From Paramecium tetraurelia (Eukaryota; Ciliophora; Oligohymenophorea; Peniculida; Parameciidae), in NCBI RefSeq assembly GCF_000165425.1, contig NW_001799144.1:438386-502385 (forward strand): 64,000 bases of DNA. Direction: 5' to 3'. The notes beneath the pieces were generated by a model. It had not been told where the DNA came from. It saw only the letters and a program-made list of their open reading frames with translations, and searched no databases. Every line of letters starts with the position of its first letter. The first letter of the stretch is position 1. Position numbers and translations under genes: made by a program. Shown one piece after another: positions 1 to 11,688 of this stretch.

Positions 1-1299
1 CTTTATGGCAAAATCCTGAAGTAATATAAACTAGTCTTAATCCCCATCCTGCTGTGCCATCTCTAAGCTACAAAATGATATTTACGTATAATTTCCTATC
101 GCTTAAAATAAAAATGCTTATTTTGGAATATCAATATATGAAATTAGGTCATATTGTTTAGTCAAATACGTAACTGTTGAAGAAATTCCATAATTATATT
201 GATAGGAGATTTTTGAATTATGGGTTTGAATTCCAGAAGCATTTCTATAAATAGATCCGTAATAAGTATTGTTAATCTTAAACTATATTCCACAATTAAT
301 TGGAATTTCATTATAAAGCATAATTGTTATTTTCAATCCAATCAAAAAAGTGGAAGAAGAATAAGTAGACAATGAGTCGAAATATCTATAAACTCCAGAA
401 TTATACTTTAATACTCCTAATGCAAATAAATAAATATTAATAGCAGTTGGAGTTGTATCAACATGTTATGGATCATATATTAACGACCATTTGAAAACTT
501 CATTACTATAGATTGAATCATAAATATAACTAGTTATTATACGGCCAACTAATATTAGTTAAAGATACATACTTGGATAAAATTAACAAAATCCATTATA
601 ATATAATGGAGACATGATATCACAAATGTCTCTGCATCCTTCCTCCTTCCAATAGTATTAATTTGAAGGACAAGGTGGACATTAATTATTTGTTTGGATC
701 CCATAATAGCAGCTTGTACATTAATTGTATTTTGGACCTGTGCATGAATTACATGATGGATAGCATTTTAATCTTGAGACAAAGATATTTCTAATCGAAA
801 CTAAACCTGCATCTGTATTAGAGGATGTAAATTTCATTCTAGCATAAGTACTACCTTCTGCTATTTGTAGTGTAAAATTTAAAGTTTTAACTTCAAAAGG
901 AGTAGCATCACAAAATCCAGTTGTCAATAGATAAGTGGTAGGGGAATTATAAATATATGAATAAGAAAATGATCCTAAGGTAAATTAAACATTTTGAGAA
1001 GACCATGTACTCTGAAAATATAAATCCATAGATATCCAATCCTAATCATAGAATAAGTATTAATTAGAAGTTATTGCAGATGGATATACATTAGTTAAAG
1101 TAATGTAACTTGTAGGAGGAGTTGTACAAGTGATAAAATTTGCAGATGTTTAGCTTGAAGGCAATGTAAAATTTCCTGAGCTTGATCCTCCGCTTGTTGT
1201 AAATATCATATCAGTATCTAAAAAATTTTTATGTATTTCCCATTAACAATTTGAATTGTCAAGCAAGGTGAATAGGTAATAAATGATCGAAATAGTCAT
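1..1299 (-). CDS. Cysteine-rich surface-type membrane protein, 5' part (runs off window)
   Basis: Amino-terminal part of a large protein closely related to the gene at 26940-35513; the 3' end lies outside the window. It starts MTISIIYYLFTLLDNSN, a signal-peptide-like segment, followed by a beta-rich region and a CxxC cluster (CYPSCNSCTGPKYNQC) that align almost residue for residue with the paralogue. One intron is placed at 63-85 (23 nt, GT...TAG) because removing it restores alignment with the paralogue (NYT|DGTAGWG). By analogy the complete protein should carry many disulfide-rich repeats and a multipass membrane C-terminus, but that part is not visible here. Function unknown; probably secreted or at the cell surface. 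Confidence 0.75.
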
Positions 1300-1317
1300 A
1301 AATAAATAAATAAATAA
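1298..1317. repeat. (AAAT)n microsatellite upstream of the minus-strand surface-protein gene
   Basis: About five tandem copies of AAAT directly at the start codon of the minus-strand gene. Low-complexity AT DNA continues to about 1500, with a TA-rich run near 1477-1500. Nothing else is seen in 1300-1560 between the two minus-strand genes. Confidence 0.6.
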
Positions 1318-1560
1318 TTAATAGAGTTAGAAATTTAAAATAGTAGAAATGCAAATAGCTTATAATTAGAATTTACCTATTAGAAATGATTTAACCTATT
1401 AAATAATACATTGTAAATAAGGATTCGATAATTATTATAATTATATTGATTTAACTTTTATAATGAATAAGTAATATCTATATATATATATTATATATTA
1501 TTTATAAATTAATTTTGCAATAAATAAAATATTTAAAATATGAAACACAAAATGAGAGAT

Positions 1561-4500
1561 TCAATCTCTTAGATAAGGATTTTCAGGAAAACGATATCTT
1601 TTAACTATTTATCTCTTTTTTGCTCTGTAATATCGTGTTGTTATTGGAACTGCATATTTTTCAAAGAGTATAGTGATTATCATATTAATAATCATTAAAA
1701 TGAACATTGCAATCAACCATTTTTAGGGCATTTAGCTATCTTGAAAATTGAAAATCAACTAAAATATATTTGTGTTTAATACCTTAAAAATATCTTCAGC
1801 TAAAAATTCAGGATGTTATGAAAAGAAAAACACATAAAAATTAATTATAAACAGAATGATTAAAACACAAGTAAATCCAAAATTTGTATAAAATTCTCTT
1901 CTAAATGGTTTTCCAATTGAAAATGCTATGCATTAAAATATGTATTGGAAACTTGAATATAAGAATAAACTCTAAATTAAATAATTAAATAAATTACAGT
2001 ATTTTCATAGTTGATCATCATTGCATAATGATCATCTGTATTCCCTTCATGAATTACAAAATTACTCACATACCAGCTTTATGTACGTAATGTAAAATAA
2101 ACAATACATTGGAATGATAATTGAATAATAGTTTGCCCAATAACAGACATCAAAACAGGAAATGAGAGTAAGTTTGAGCCTGGCTAAAATTATGTCAATT
2201 GTTTATAGGCTTTAGTCTTACCCATAGTAAAGGCTAGAGGTATAATTAAGACTAAATCAATATAGAGAAACTGAAAGTCTGAAATCTTGGCTAAAATTAA
2301 ATAGAGCAAAGTGCAAGTGATGAATTAGATCATACTATATAATGCCATATATTTAAAGCATTGGAAACTTGTAACCAAAGAAGCTCGTCCTTCTCTCAAT
2401 AATTTAACAACGCAAGAAATGTCTTAAATTTTCGATGTGAATGGAGCAGCAATTGAGGCTTCAGCTTCAGATAGAGATATGCCGACATCTGCAGCTTTTA
2501 AAGCTCCACAATCATTGGCTCCATCTCCACACATTCCACATAATGCCTTTTTACTAATTTTTTGGAGATGTGTAATCAATTAAGCCTTTTGTTCAGGTTT
2601 CATTCTTGCAAATATTTATGCCCTTTCTAAGAGTTTACCAAAAACCTTTCGAGCTGCTGGATTTGTGTCGATTTATTTGGTTAGCAATTAAAATGCTTTT
2701 CCTGAGATGGCAATAACGAAGGGCTCGTTGGTTTTCCATGGATCCTGATCATCAATCAAATGATCTAAATTTTCAAGAATTAGTTGTTTCTCTTTTTCTT
2801 TATAAGATTGAATTTTGCTTTTTTGTAATTATTAAGATCTCCTAGATATTGATTTTCTATCATAAGAAGTTTAATGATAATCTTCTAAATCATCCTTTTA
2901 GATAATTTCATCCAAATCCTCATTTAAAGCAACTTCTAAAGTCTATTAATCTTTCATTGATAGTTAATTCCAAATGATTTCATTCTCATCCTCTTGATTA
3001 TCAGGATCGTCCTGAATGTCTAATTCTGGAGATAGATTTTCTGGATTGAGTACATTATCACTCATATCAAAATCTTTCCATACAATTTAATTCTTCCCAT
3101 TAATTTTCTCCTCTCCAATATCCCCTAAGAATATTCTTTAGTTAGGTAAAACTATAGAACATTATCTGGCAACTGAAATAGCTGTTAGAACATTATCTCC
3201 TGTGACCATAATTGTCCTTATAAATCCATCTTAAAGTGTTTATATAGTCTTTGTTGTAGCTGATTTCAATTTATTCTACATGATTAATAATCCAATAAAA
3301 GTGAGATTAGATTCCACATCATCACGATTTGTTTCCTTTTATAATGTTTTTGCTCCACAAGCCAATATTCTAAATCCTAATTTTGAGTAGAAATCCAGAA
3401 TTTTATGAAAACTAGATGGTACACTTTGTTTCTTACATAATTCCCTTAACTTTTCAGGGGACCCTTTGACATAGGCTTTCAATTCTCCATCCTTTTCTAC
3501 AATCACACTCATTCTCTATAGAGTTGATGAGAATTCAAATCTTTTAAGTATTTTTATTTAACTACCATCTTGAGAATAAACAAAAGAATTGATGTCATCT
3601 AGTTTATATTAAGTGGCTTCGAACATCTTAATTTCTAGAGGATCTCCAATCAAATTATTGTTAACAGTTGCTAAACTATGACATGATGCCATAATGTCAT
3701 ATAAAACTTACTTTGGTGTTCTCTTTAATTCATTAAATGCTACATTTGAATCATCAAGCACAACTGACTTATCATGGATATTTAGATCACTGATATTAAT
3801 TATTAAGTCATCAAATTTGAGCTTTTGTTTTTCTATCATTTTTAGATTTAATTATACTTTCACTATATCCAATAGCTCTAACTCCATATAGATCTAGGCC
3901 ATCTTCGGTTAAAGTACCAGTTTTATCGAAGCACATTATTGTTATCTTTCCTGCAACATTAACTTTGTTAGGTGAGATACAATAGATCTTCTTCTTTTAC
4001 AATCTTGCCAAAGCGAAAGAAACTCCAATTGATAAACATGTAGGCAGAGCAGGAGGTACTGTAATTGTAACTAAATCAAAGGAATTTATGATAAACCAAA
4101 AAATAGTCATCTATCCATTTTTAATACCTTCAATTGTGTTTGGTAATGCAATTAGCCATCCAACAAATGCCATTATGGCTAAAACTACTAGAAATAATAG
4201 TGAATCTTTATAAAATGAAAAAGTAACTGGTTTTGGATATAAGATTGATCTAACTAACTCACCTTTTATTGTTGAGAATCCAGTTTGAGTTGCAAGTGCC
4301 AAAACAGGAATCTTACTTTTTTCAGGATGTCTTGCCTCAATACATTTTGTACCTGCATAGAGAGTGAATGTTTTTGAATCCTCCTATGGATTGTACATAT
4401 TACTATTGTATGGCAACTACGTTTTGATGATTGGTATTGATTCCCCTGTTAACATAGATTCATTTACGATGGCTGATCCATTCAATAGTATGCAATCACA

Positions 4501-5339
4501 AGGAACTGTCCAATCGTTCTGTACTTCGATCAGATCACCAGGAACAATGTCATTTGAATTATATTTTACCCTAGTTGAAATTAGATCATATGGAATAATA
4601 AGAGATTCATTTTCGATTCTTATTCCATTTTATTTTCTATACAAATTTTCAGTTGTATTTTATGCAGACATCTCTCTAAGCCGTTTGAAATTGGTCTTTG
4701 TTTCTCTTAAACTGATGATAATAGATATCAAAGAAGAAAGCAGTATTACAATAGCATAATACGTGTATGACTCTATTAACCATAAAGTAACGCTGAAAGC
4801 TTGGAATAAGTAAAATGGAGATAGCACTTCATCTATTAATATTTTGACTGTAGATTTATCAGGTATGGTTGTGTTATTATATCCATATAATTATGCAATC
4901 TCCTGGGGATTTGATAAACCTTTACAAAATTACTTTATGATTTCTTTGTGCTATAATTTATAAAATGATGTTTCGATAGGCTTGAATACTCCGTCCTCCA
5001 AAAAGTAAGAGTAGAGTCTATAACTAAAAATCTTCATTTTCAACTGCTTCTCATTTTTCTTTATCTGTTTCTCCTCTATTTTTACAAGTTCTATTTCATC
5101 CAGGGCAGAGTAAATGAGCAGATGCGTTGCTTCATCCAATAAGCACTTTTAAAATTTTAACCATATATTAAATTTTTATTCCCATCTTGTAAATAGATAT
5201 GCTAAACCAACTACGTTTATGAAAAATTATGATTACGCGATATGACACAAAAAAACCAATACATAATTTGCTCCCAAAATGGCGATTTGTAGGGAACTAT
5301 TTATTTGATAATGCCTTCTTCTTAAATGAATTTGGGCAT
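1561..5339 (-). CDS. P5B-type cation/polyamine-transporting ATPase (ATP13A2/3 type)
   Basis: P-type ATPase of 1250 residues. The phosphorylation motif is [15 protein letters not shown] (DKTGT at 3913-3927), the wording of P5 ATPases; the M4 motif is PPALP (4042-4056), diagnostic of P5B; the actuator loop carries [10 protein letters not shown] (TGES at 4438-4449). The P5 N-terminal membrane domain, YxxN box (YGYNN) and repeated C-terminal membrane helices are present. Start MPKFIQEEG is chosen because a 26-nt intron at 5211-5236 (GTA...TAG) joins it in frame to the conserved [10 protein letters not shown] segment; exon lengths then sum to 1251 codons. P5B pumps act in lysosomal, endosomal or vacuolar membranes, and animal members export polyamines to the cytosol; substrate here is inferred from family only. 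Confidence 0.92.
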
Positions 5340-6475
5340 TACAAATTGCACTTAGTAAAAATCAACTTTGCATAACAATTGTTCTTCTACGGGTTTTACT
5401 TTCATAAAGTTTAATTTTATAAAAGTTATTTCTCCCAAATATTTACCTCAGCTGCTAATTACGTCATTTTAAGATAAATTGCAGTGATCGAAAAAAATCA
5501 AGTTCAAAATGACATCTTTTTATATTACGTAATAAATTTAATGATTCTTTCAATTGAAATAGTAAGTAACTTTCTGTATTTAAAATAAAATTAAATTAGA
5601 CTTGAAATTCAAAATGTAATTTCGCTACCTCATCGTCATCCCTATTATTAAACAAATTTGGTTTGCATTCATAAATACAAATAAACCTAATATTATTATC
5701 ATTAATCTCTTCATGAAAAAACATCTAAGAGCCAATTCTACTAAAGTTGAAAATAGAACTCTGTAAACATAGATATATTATTAATATATTTTGCAATAAT
5801 CAGTTTTCAAATTTTTAAATTACTTGAATTAATTTCTAAATCGATCCAATTTTATTATTAATTCAAATAATAATCAATAAGAATTAAAACAAGCAAGATG
5901 AAGTTCTTAATAAAAAAAATGAAAGAGAGTGCTCTCATATCAGTTATTTAATCCTTTCCTTACATTTTTAATGAATAGAAAATTAATAATAGAAAACTAT
6001 ATTTAAGGATTATCCTTGAAAGTATTGTCTCAAGATTTGAAAATCCTTAGAAAATTGGAATCAGTTCATATATTCATCGAGAATTACAAATATTGTGATC
6101 AGTGGATTGGAAGAATAAAGTTGCATTAAACATAAATTAAAATTTACATAAATACAAGAGGGTAATTAGAATTTAGAGAATCATAAGCTATATTAATATG
6201 GTTTAAAATACAATGGTGATGGTAATATAAAAATAGTAAGCACTATGATTTAATTTAGATAATTTTGATTATTTCAAATACATAAATTACTTTGATTTTC
6301 AGTTCCAAGAATAATTGGAAAGTGTTTTAGGAAGGGAATCCAAAAAATTAATATAACAACAACCTATGATAAATTAGATATCACTTTATATAAAGTTGCT
6401 AAATAATATTGGATATAATTCAATTCAAAATATTACAAATGGATTTATATAAAAATTATAATCAAACTAGTAATT
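5340..6475. other. 1.1-kb stretch with only short, uncertain ORFs
   Basis: Between two minus-strand genes; it should contain the promoter of the P5B ATPase gene. Two TGA-delimited frames look mildly coding: 5464-5724 on minus (86 residues, starts MFFHEEINDNN) and 5971-6219 on plus (82 residues, starts MNRKLIIENY). With TGA the only stop, frames of this length arise by chance in such AT-rich DNA, and neither matches a family I know. They could be small genes or relics. Confidence 0.35.
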
Positions 6476-7762
6476 TCATTTAATACTAAATGTTCTCTTT
6501 CGCAATGGGGATTTTTTAGAAATTCTCATTTATTTAACGCAATTAATAAAAGTCTAATCTACGCATTTCATTGGGACATAACCAAAAGTCTAACGTAATC
6601 TATCTGGGTTTAATAGATCAGTTGATAATAATGATCTTTGGGACAAGTAATCTTAAGATTGCACTTAACCAAATTTCACCTTAAATCTGATTGGAATTTG
6701 TGGAATAATTGGTTAAAAGTGAATTTCTTCTATTTATTTTGGAGCATCTTACACTTTAACCATTTAGAGATTGATTTTTTGTGATATTACTTTATCTCTG
6801 ATTTTCTACATGGAACTCCGATGATGTAATTGTCTCTATGATAAGGCTCTTGGTTTAGAGATGGTTGAGAATAGTCTATAATTATCAATAAACTGCCGTG
6901 CACAAATTTTCAATAATTTGCATGAGGATTAGGTTTGTGCCTCTGAACTTCTTAATTAATGAGGGCAATCCTCATAGTATAATTCCATGTCACCAAAATA
7001 TTGGTTAGTAGTAAGATGAGTGATTCCATCGATTTTATTGATTTAGTTTTTTGATTCACCAGGTTCTTCTATTCTTCTGAATACTTTCAATTTAACTTCA
7101 CCGCTGACTATAAAGTACACAAAATCAATGGGCTAATTCTATTTAAAGATGTAAGTGAAGGGAGAATAATACTATTCTTCGCAATTCATTAACATCGCTA
7201 ATAGAGCACTGTCTTTCCAGCCTTCAAAAAGTGAGATCGATTTTAGAAAATTAAATTTGTAGTCGTTCTATTGTTAGCCTGCCAATGATAAGATCTTTTG
7301 ATAAGTGTCATAAGTAATAACTGCTAATTCTAATTTTGTAATGGAACAAACAGAAGCATTTCTAGGTCCTTTCTGATGCAATGCAACTTCGCCAAAATAT
7401 GTTCCTGCTTTTAAGATGTTGACAAATTGATATTAGAAGTACCTTCTCTCAGTAATCTCTTGGAATGTGTGATATTTGCCAGGATGTGGTTTTGCATCAG
7501 CATTTTTTGGTTTGAATATGCCTACTGTACCGTCGATTATAAAATACATTCTTCTGCCTATGTCACCTGCTTCAAAGATAGGCGTAAGTGGTGGGTATTT
7601 CTCATATTTGATTTATTCAAATAGCATCAGATATAATTGGGCATCTAATTTAGATTTCAAGTTGCGAATATAATCGAATTGCTTAAAAAAGTATTCTTCT
7701 AATTCTTGGATTTGATCATGATTCCTTAATTCAGTCTGCAGAATAGTTTTAATTTCTTGCAT
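6476..7762 (-). CDS. Protein with two cyclic-nucleotide-binding domains
   Basis: Intronless gene of 428 residues. After an N-terminal helical region comes a clear cNMP-binding fold: FEAGDIGRRMYFIIDG, then GTYFGEVALHQKGPRNASV, with the FGEVAL and PRNASV segments that form the phosphate-binding cassette. A second, weaker copy follows (FVYFIVSGEVKLKV...YFGDMELYYED) lacking the basic residue of the cassette. No kinase, channel or PKA inhibitor sequence is seen, so it is neither a PKG nor an ion channel. It could act as a cAMP/cGMP sensor, like the many stand-alone cNBD proteins of ciliates. The C-terminus is basic. Its stop lies 1.1 kb upstream of the ATPase start. Confidence 0.82.
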
Positions 7763-7800
7763 TATATATTAATAACTAAAACAATGAGTTAAATAAATTA

Positions 7801-9997
7801 ATGAAGAGTCAAAGTATTTACAAGAAATCCAATCCAATCAGGTCCACTTGCATCAAGTCCATTGAAGCTAACCAAGAGTTCTACTTGGCAGTTATTGAAT
7901 AATAGATGTGTGTGAGTATCTGTGCTTATAATGAATAAACTGGAGAAGTCTTTGTCACTTAATTTTTAGATTGCACCACTTTCAATATCACTTCATCCAC
8001 AATCTTGAGATTTGCCCCCAAGATCTTGATCTCTATTGAAAATAATGAAAAAAGCATGTTTTTTAAATAATTGGAAGATGAATTGAATGATACTCTGATC
8101 TACTTTTTACCTCTCAATGTGTTGCAAATTAAATTCGAACTAAATCAATTTAGTAAATTTGTAAAATAATTAAATTAACTCCAATTATGCTATACTGCAT
8201 TGTCCTACACTGTCAATTAGCATTTGAATATCCAAATCACCAATTTTCCAGTTCAATTCTACAACATTAAAGAGGTCCTAGTATTCAACATTTAAACAAC
8301 ATTGAGTTTAGACATCTTAAATCAATTGTATAAATTATTCAAGCCCATAACAAATGGAGGTAAGAGATTACTTAAAGCAAATCTACTCTAACCTTTTAGT
8401 ACTTTACAAACGATTCACATAAGATAATAGAATGTAAAGGAAATGCTTGGCAAAGATGATTCTACTATTCAATCCTTGAAATCACACATGTTGAAATTCA
8501 AACAAGTTGATACTTTGGCTTGTTAATTGCAGAGCAAAAGTACTAAACTATAGGATCAATTATAATAAATATTCAAGATCTACAATTTCCAAAAGGACAT
8601 AATAAATTTTACACATTACTTGAACGATTAAAAATTGAATAATATCATGGATATAGATATCAATGGGATTTTAATGAGTGATGAATTCCAGAATATTCTA
8701 AAATAGATAGAGTAATACATCGATGTAACTTTATAATTGAATAATATCGAGGAAGACACTCTATTTTTCATTATGTTAAACGAGAAATCAAATAATTTAA
8801 AATAGAATCGATTATAATTTATAGCATTAAGATAGGAAATAAACAATCTATTTTAAAGGTTGATGTCATGTTTTTGTCTAAATTTGAAATGCAAGAAGCT
8901 TAAGACCAATGATAATTCAATAAAATGTCTGAAAAGTGGGTACATCTTTGAATTATCTGTAAATGAAGCAAATAGAAACAACATAAATGAATTAGATATC
9001 AAGAGAATAGTTGAAAAAGAAAATGATTCAATCTCCTTTATTGATAAAAACAATAAAAAATACAGCATTCTTACTGAGAAACTTAAGGATCTAAACAATA
9101 AACTGAATGATTGCCAAATGAACATATTATAAGAAACCTAACTCTAAGTTAACAATTTGTATGAACAGATGCAGAAGTTTTGTTCTTGGATATTTTCTCT
9201 TAATTGTTTGATCAGTCAATTTGATATAGCACTTTGTATAAGAGATTATACAATTTAAAATGTATCAAATAAGTAATAGATGATATTCCCTCAATTTGAT
9301 CATAACTAATTCATTATCAAGGATGCGTCATACCTATACTCTGTGAATTCCCATGATACATTTAATAAGTTAACAGTTTCATTCAATTAATTTAATATCA
9401 TTTATGATTACAAGGAGTGTTTATCAGAATAATTGAAACTAATAGGACAACTGATCATACTCTCACAAATTGGATGTACATTGCCTTGTTCACAATTCAA
9501 ATAACAGTTGCTAAGTTGTATATACACTCATTTTCAAAAATATACTATCTAAAATTTAGCAGAGAGGTAATCTTCATTTACTGCTGAAATTTAATCATTG
9601 AACAATTTATTGGTTTCTGAATTGCGTGATTCCTTAATTCTATGTGACTCCTTAGCAATTTCATCTTCACATGAATCGAATGTGTCCTTTAGCATTTCAT
9701 TTTTGGAGGCTATCTTCAAAAAAACTCACTTTGGTTTGTTTGGAACATAAAATTCTGATATCATGCAAATCAATGATTTAATTTAATGCAAATGCATGAT
9801 ATCAAATACTAATTAGATTGACTAAATCTAATCGAACGAATTGGAAGTAATTATTATTTGTTATCTAGCAAATTCTTGACGAGGAATTTAACTTAGATTA
9901 CAAGTTGAAGTTACTAAATAAGCTACAATAAACCTTTGATTTCCCTTCAACCTTTTGTTTGATTTTTGAACGTAACTTTAATAAATAATATGCTTGA
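7801..9997 (+). CDS. MSH4: MSH4-like MutS homologue without ATPase motifs
   Basis: 724 residues with one 22-nt intron (9847-9868). The connector region (EVFVTQFLDCTTFNITSSTI) and lever start (GGKRLLKANLLQPFSTLQTI, near residue 185) match meiotic MSH4. The C-terminal ATPase domain aligns colinearly with MSH4, but where GPNMSGKST is expected the protein reads YDYKECLSEQ (residues ~534-543), and the Walker B block DELGRG is replaced by CDSLAIS (~613-619). The alpha-helical context (IGQLIILSQIGCTLP) and the dimer-forming C-terminus are kept. MSH4 pairs with MSH5 to stabilise meiotic crossover intermediates; this copy looks unable to bind or hydrolyse ATP by itself. Its start lies 38 bp from the divergent start of the cNMP-binding gene. 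Confidence 0.75.
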
Positions 9998-10183
9998 CAA
10001 TACTAATAATTATTATTTATTTTAAATTAAATACAGACTTTGATTTCTTATTCAGATTCAATCTAATCTTATGGAATTGTTATCAAAGAACGAGAGTGGG
10101 TATATTTTACAATTACATAAGAAAATCAACCATAACTCTTAATTATTAAGTAGAATATATTTTATTACAATTATTAATGCTAT
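9998..10183. other. Convergent intergenic spacer
   Basis: A 186-bp AT-rich spacer between the 3' ends of the MSH4-like and PP2C genes. No gene or clear structure is seen. Confidence 0.5.
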
Positions 10184-10977
10184 TCATAACTCATTACTAC
10201 TGATTACTCTTGCTACAATGACTGTAATATCATCGCTTTTTCCTCCCATAAACCTAATTCTTGATTTTTGAGCTCTTTTGGCAAAAGGAGAGCTGTATGA
10301 TTTATCTAACGAATATTAGAAGGATGTTTTTGCCAATAGTTAAGCAGAACTTTGACTGACTCCATATTCATTGATAATCTTCAAGATTTAATTCTCATCA
10401 AGATTATCATACAATCCATCTGAACCCACTATTACAATATCATTGATCTGTAAAGTGTGCTCGAATTCTTAGGCTAATTAAGCACTATCTCCCTAAGGTC
10501 CCAATTAAAATGGGAAATTAAAGGAATGCTATTACTCCTGTGATTGATGCAATATTTCTTGATTTCGGATAATCGTATATCCACAGTCTCCAATATTAGC
10601 CACTTTCAGTATATTATCAATTAACTTCATTAAAACCAATGTACTGCTTCCTAAAATGTGATTTGTTAATTCTGAAGCAATCTGCATAATCTCTTTAGGA
10701 TTATCCAAATGAGAATATTCCTTAATGCTTATGTTAAACCACATCTGTACTTTTCACAAAGAGTTTTTGAATACTTGGATGGATCAACTCCTTGATTATT
10801 CCAACCTCCAACTCCATCTGCCACTGCTAGTAAATTCTCGTTTGCATAATAGGCATCCTCTCCTCCTTTAGCTACTTTATCTGGATGCGGAATGATGTGA
10901 ACACTATTTACTCAAATTCTATACAAGGATTGAAATTGCAAAGAGTAGACTTCAATAATAAATAATAAAAAAATCAT
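10184..10977 (-). CDS. PP2C-family protein phosphatase (PTC7-like)
   Basis: About 249 residues. Mg/Mn-binding motifs of PPM phosphatases are present: GGEDA with ADGVGGW near the N-terminus, VANIGDCGYTIIR in the middle, VGSDGLYDN and KSDDITVIVARV at the end. The arrangement (ADGVGGWNNQGVDPSKYS) is that of the PTC7/SPP group, often mitochondrial. Two introns are needed: 10904-10924 (21 nt, GTA...TAG), which removes an in-frame TGA, and 10728-10750 (23 nt, ending AAG), which restores the frame into the next conserved block. The second is less certain because of its acceptor. The start ATG at 10977 gives a hydrophobic leader (MIFLLFIIEVYS). Confidence 0.83.
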
Positions 10978-11688
10978 TAATATAAAATATTCCTTATGTT
11001 GGGTAATTAGATAATGATAAAATAATAGTTAAGAGGAAGATATCTATACTTTGATTGGACAGAAGAATCAAATATATAAAGCTCCATTTGCATTTCAACT
11101 AATTTGAATCAAACGATAAATTATAATGATTACTAAATATGAGTGGCTTTGCATACTTATCTAAATACTGATGAGATGTAGTATCTTAAAGTTTGATTTG
11201 AAATTAATTCTGAATGTCCTATTCTATTAACCTAAATGAGGCTTGAATATCCAAATTTTAAGGATTATGTAAATGTTAAAAGATTAAATTAAGATCATTA
11301 TCCTATATATATTTGTTATCCAAATTTAAAAGATTTAAGTTAACCATAACGAATATTTGTAAGATTATAATTTTAATATATAATAAGAAATTAGGTTTGT
11401 ATTAGGTATTTGTCTGAGAATAGGAATTTCAATGTGCAAATACTTTGATTTTGAAATTAATATAGTTTTTATATTTTTCCTAAATATTTTTATGGTCTAA
11501 ACTGAATCTATATTTGATGACAAGGTTTAATTATTAATTTTTCAATATGAATTTTAATTCCTACCCTAAATGTGGACTGGTGATTCTAATTCTGATTAAT
11601 TGATAAATAGAACTGATTTCATCAAGCTTACTAATGTTCTTGAAAATTCAACAAATTTATTCATAATTTAAATATATATATAATTATT
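10978..11688. other. Divergent intergenic region
   Basis: A 711-bp AT-rich region between the divergent starts of the phosphatase and oxysterol-binding genes. I see no conserved coding frame, RNA gene or repeat in it; it presumably holds both promoters. Confidence 0.5.

Noticed and set aside
5971-6219. 82-codon plus-strand frame in the spacer upstream of the P5B ATPase
   Set aside because: Looks mildly coding but has no clean continuation or family match; frames of this size are expected by chance when TGA is the only stop.
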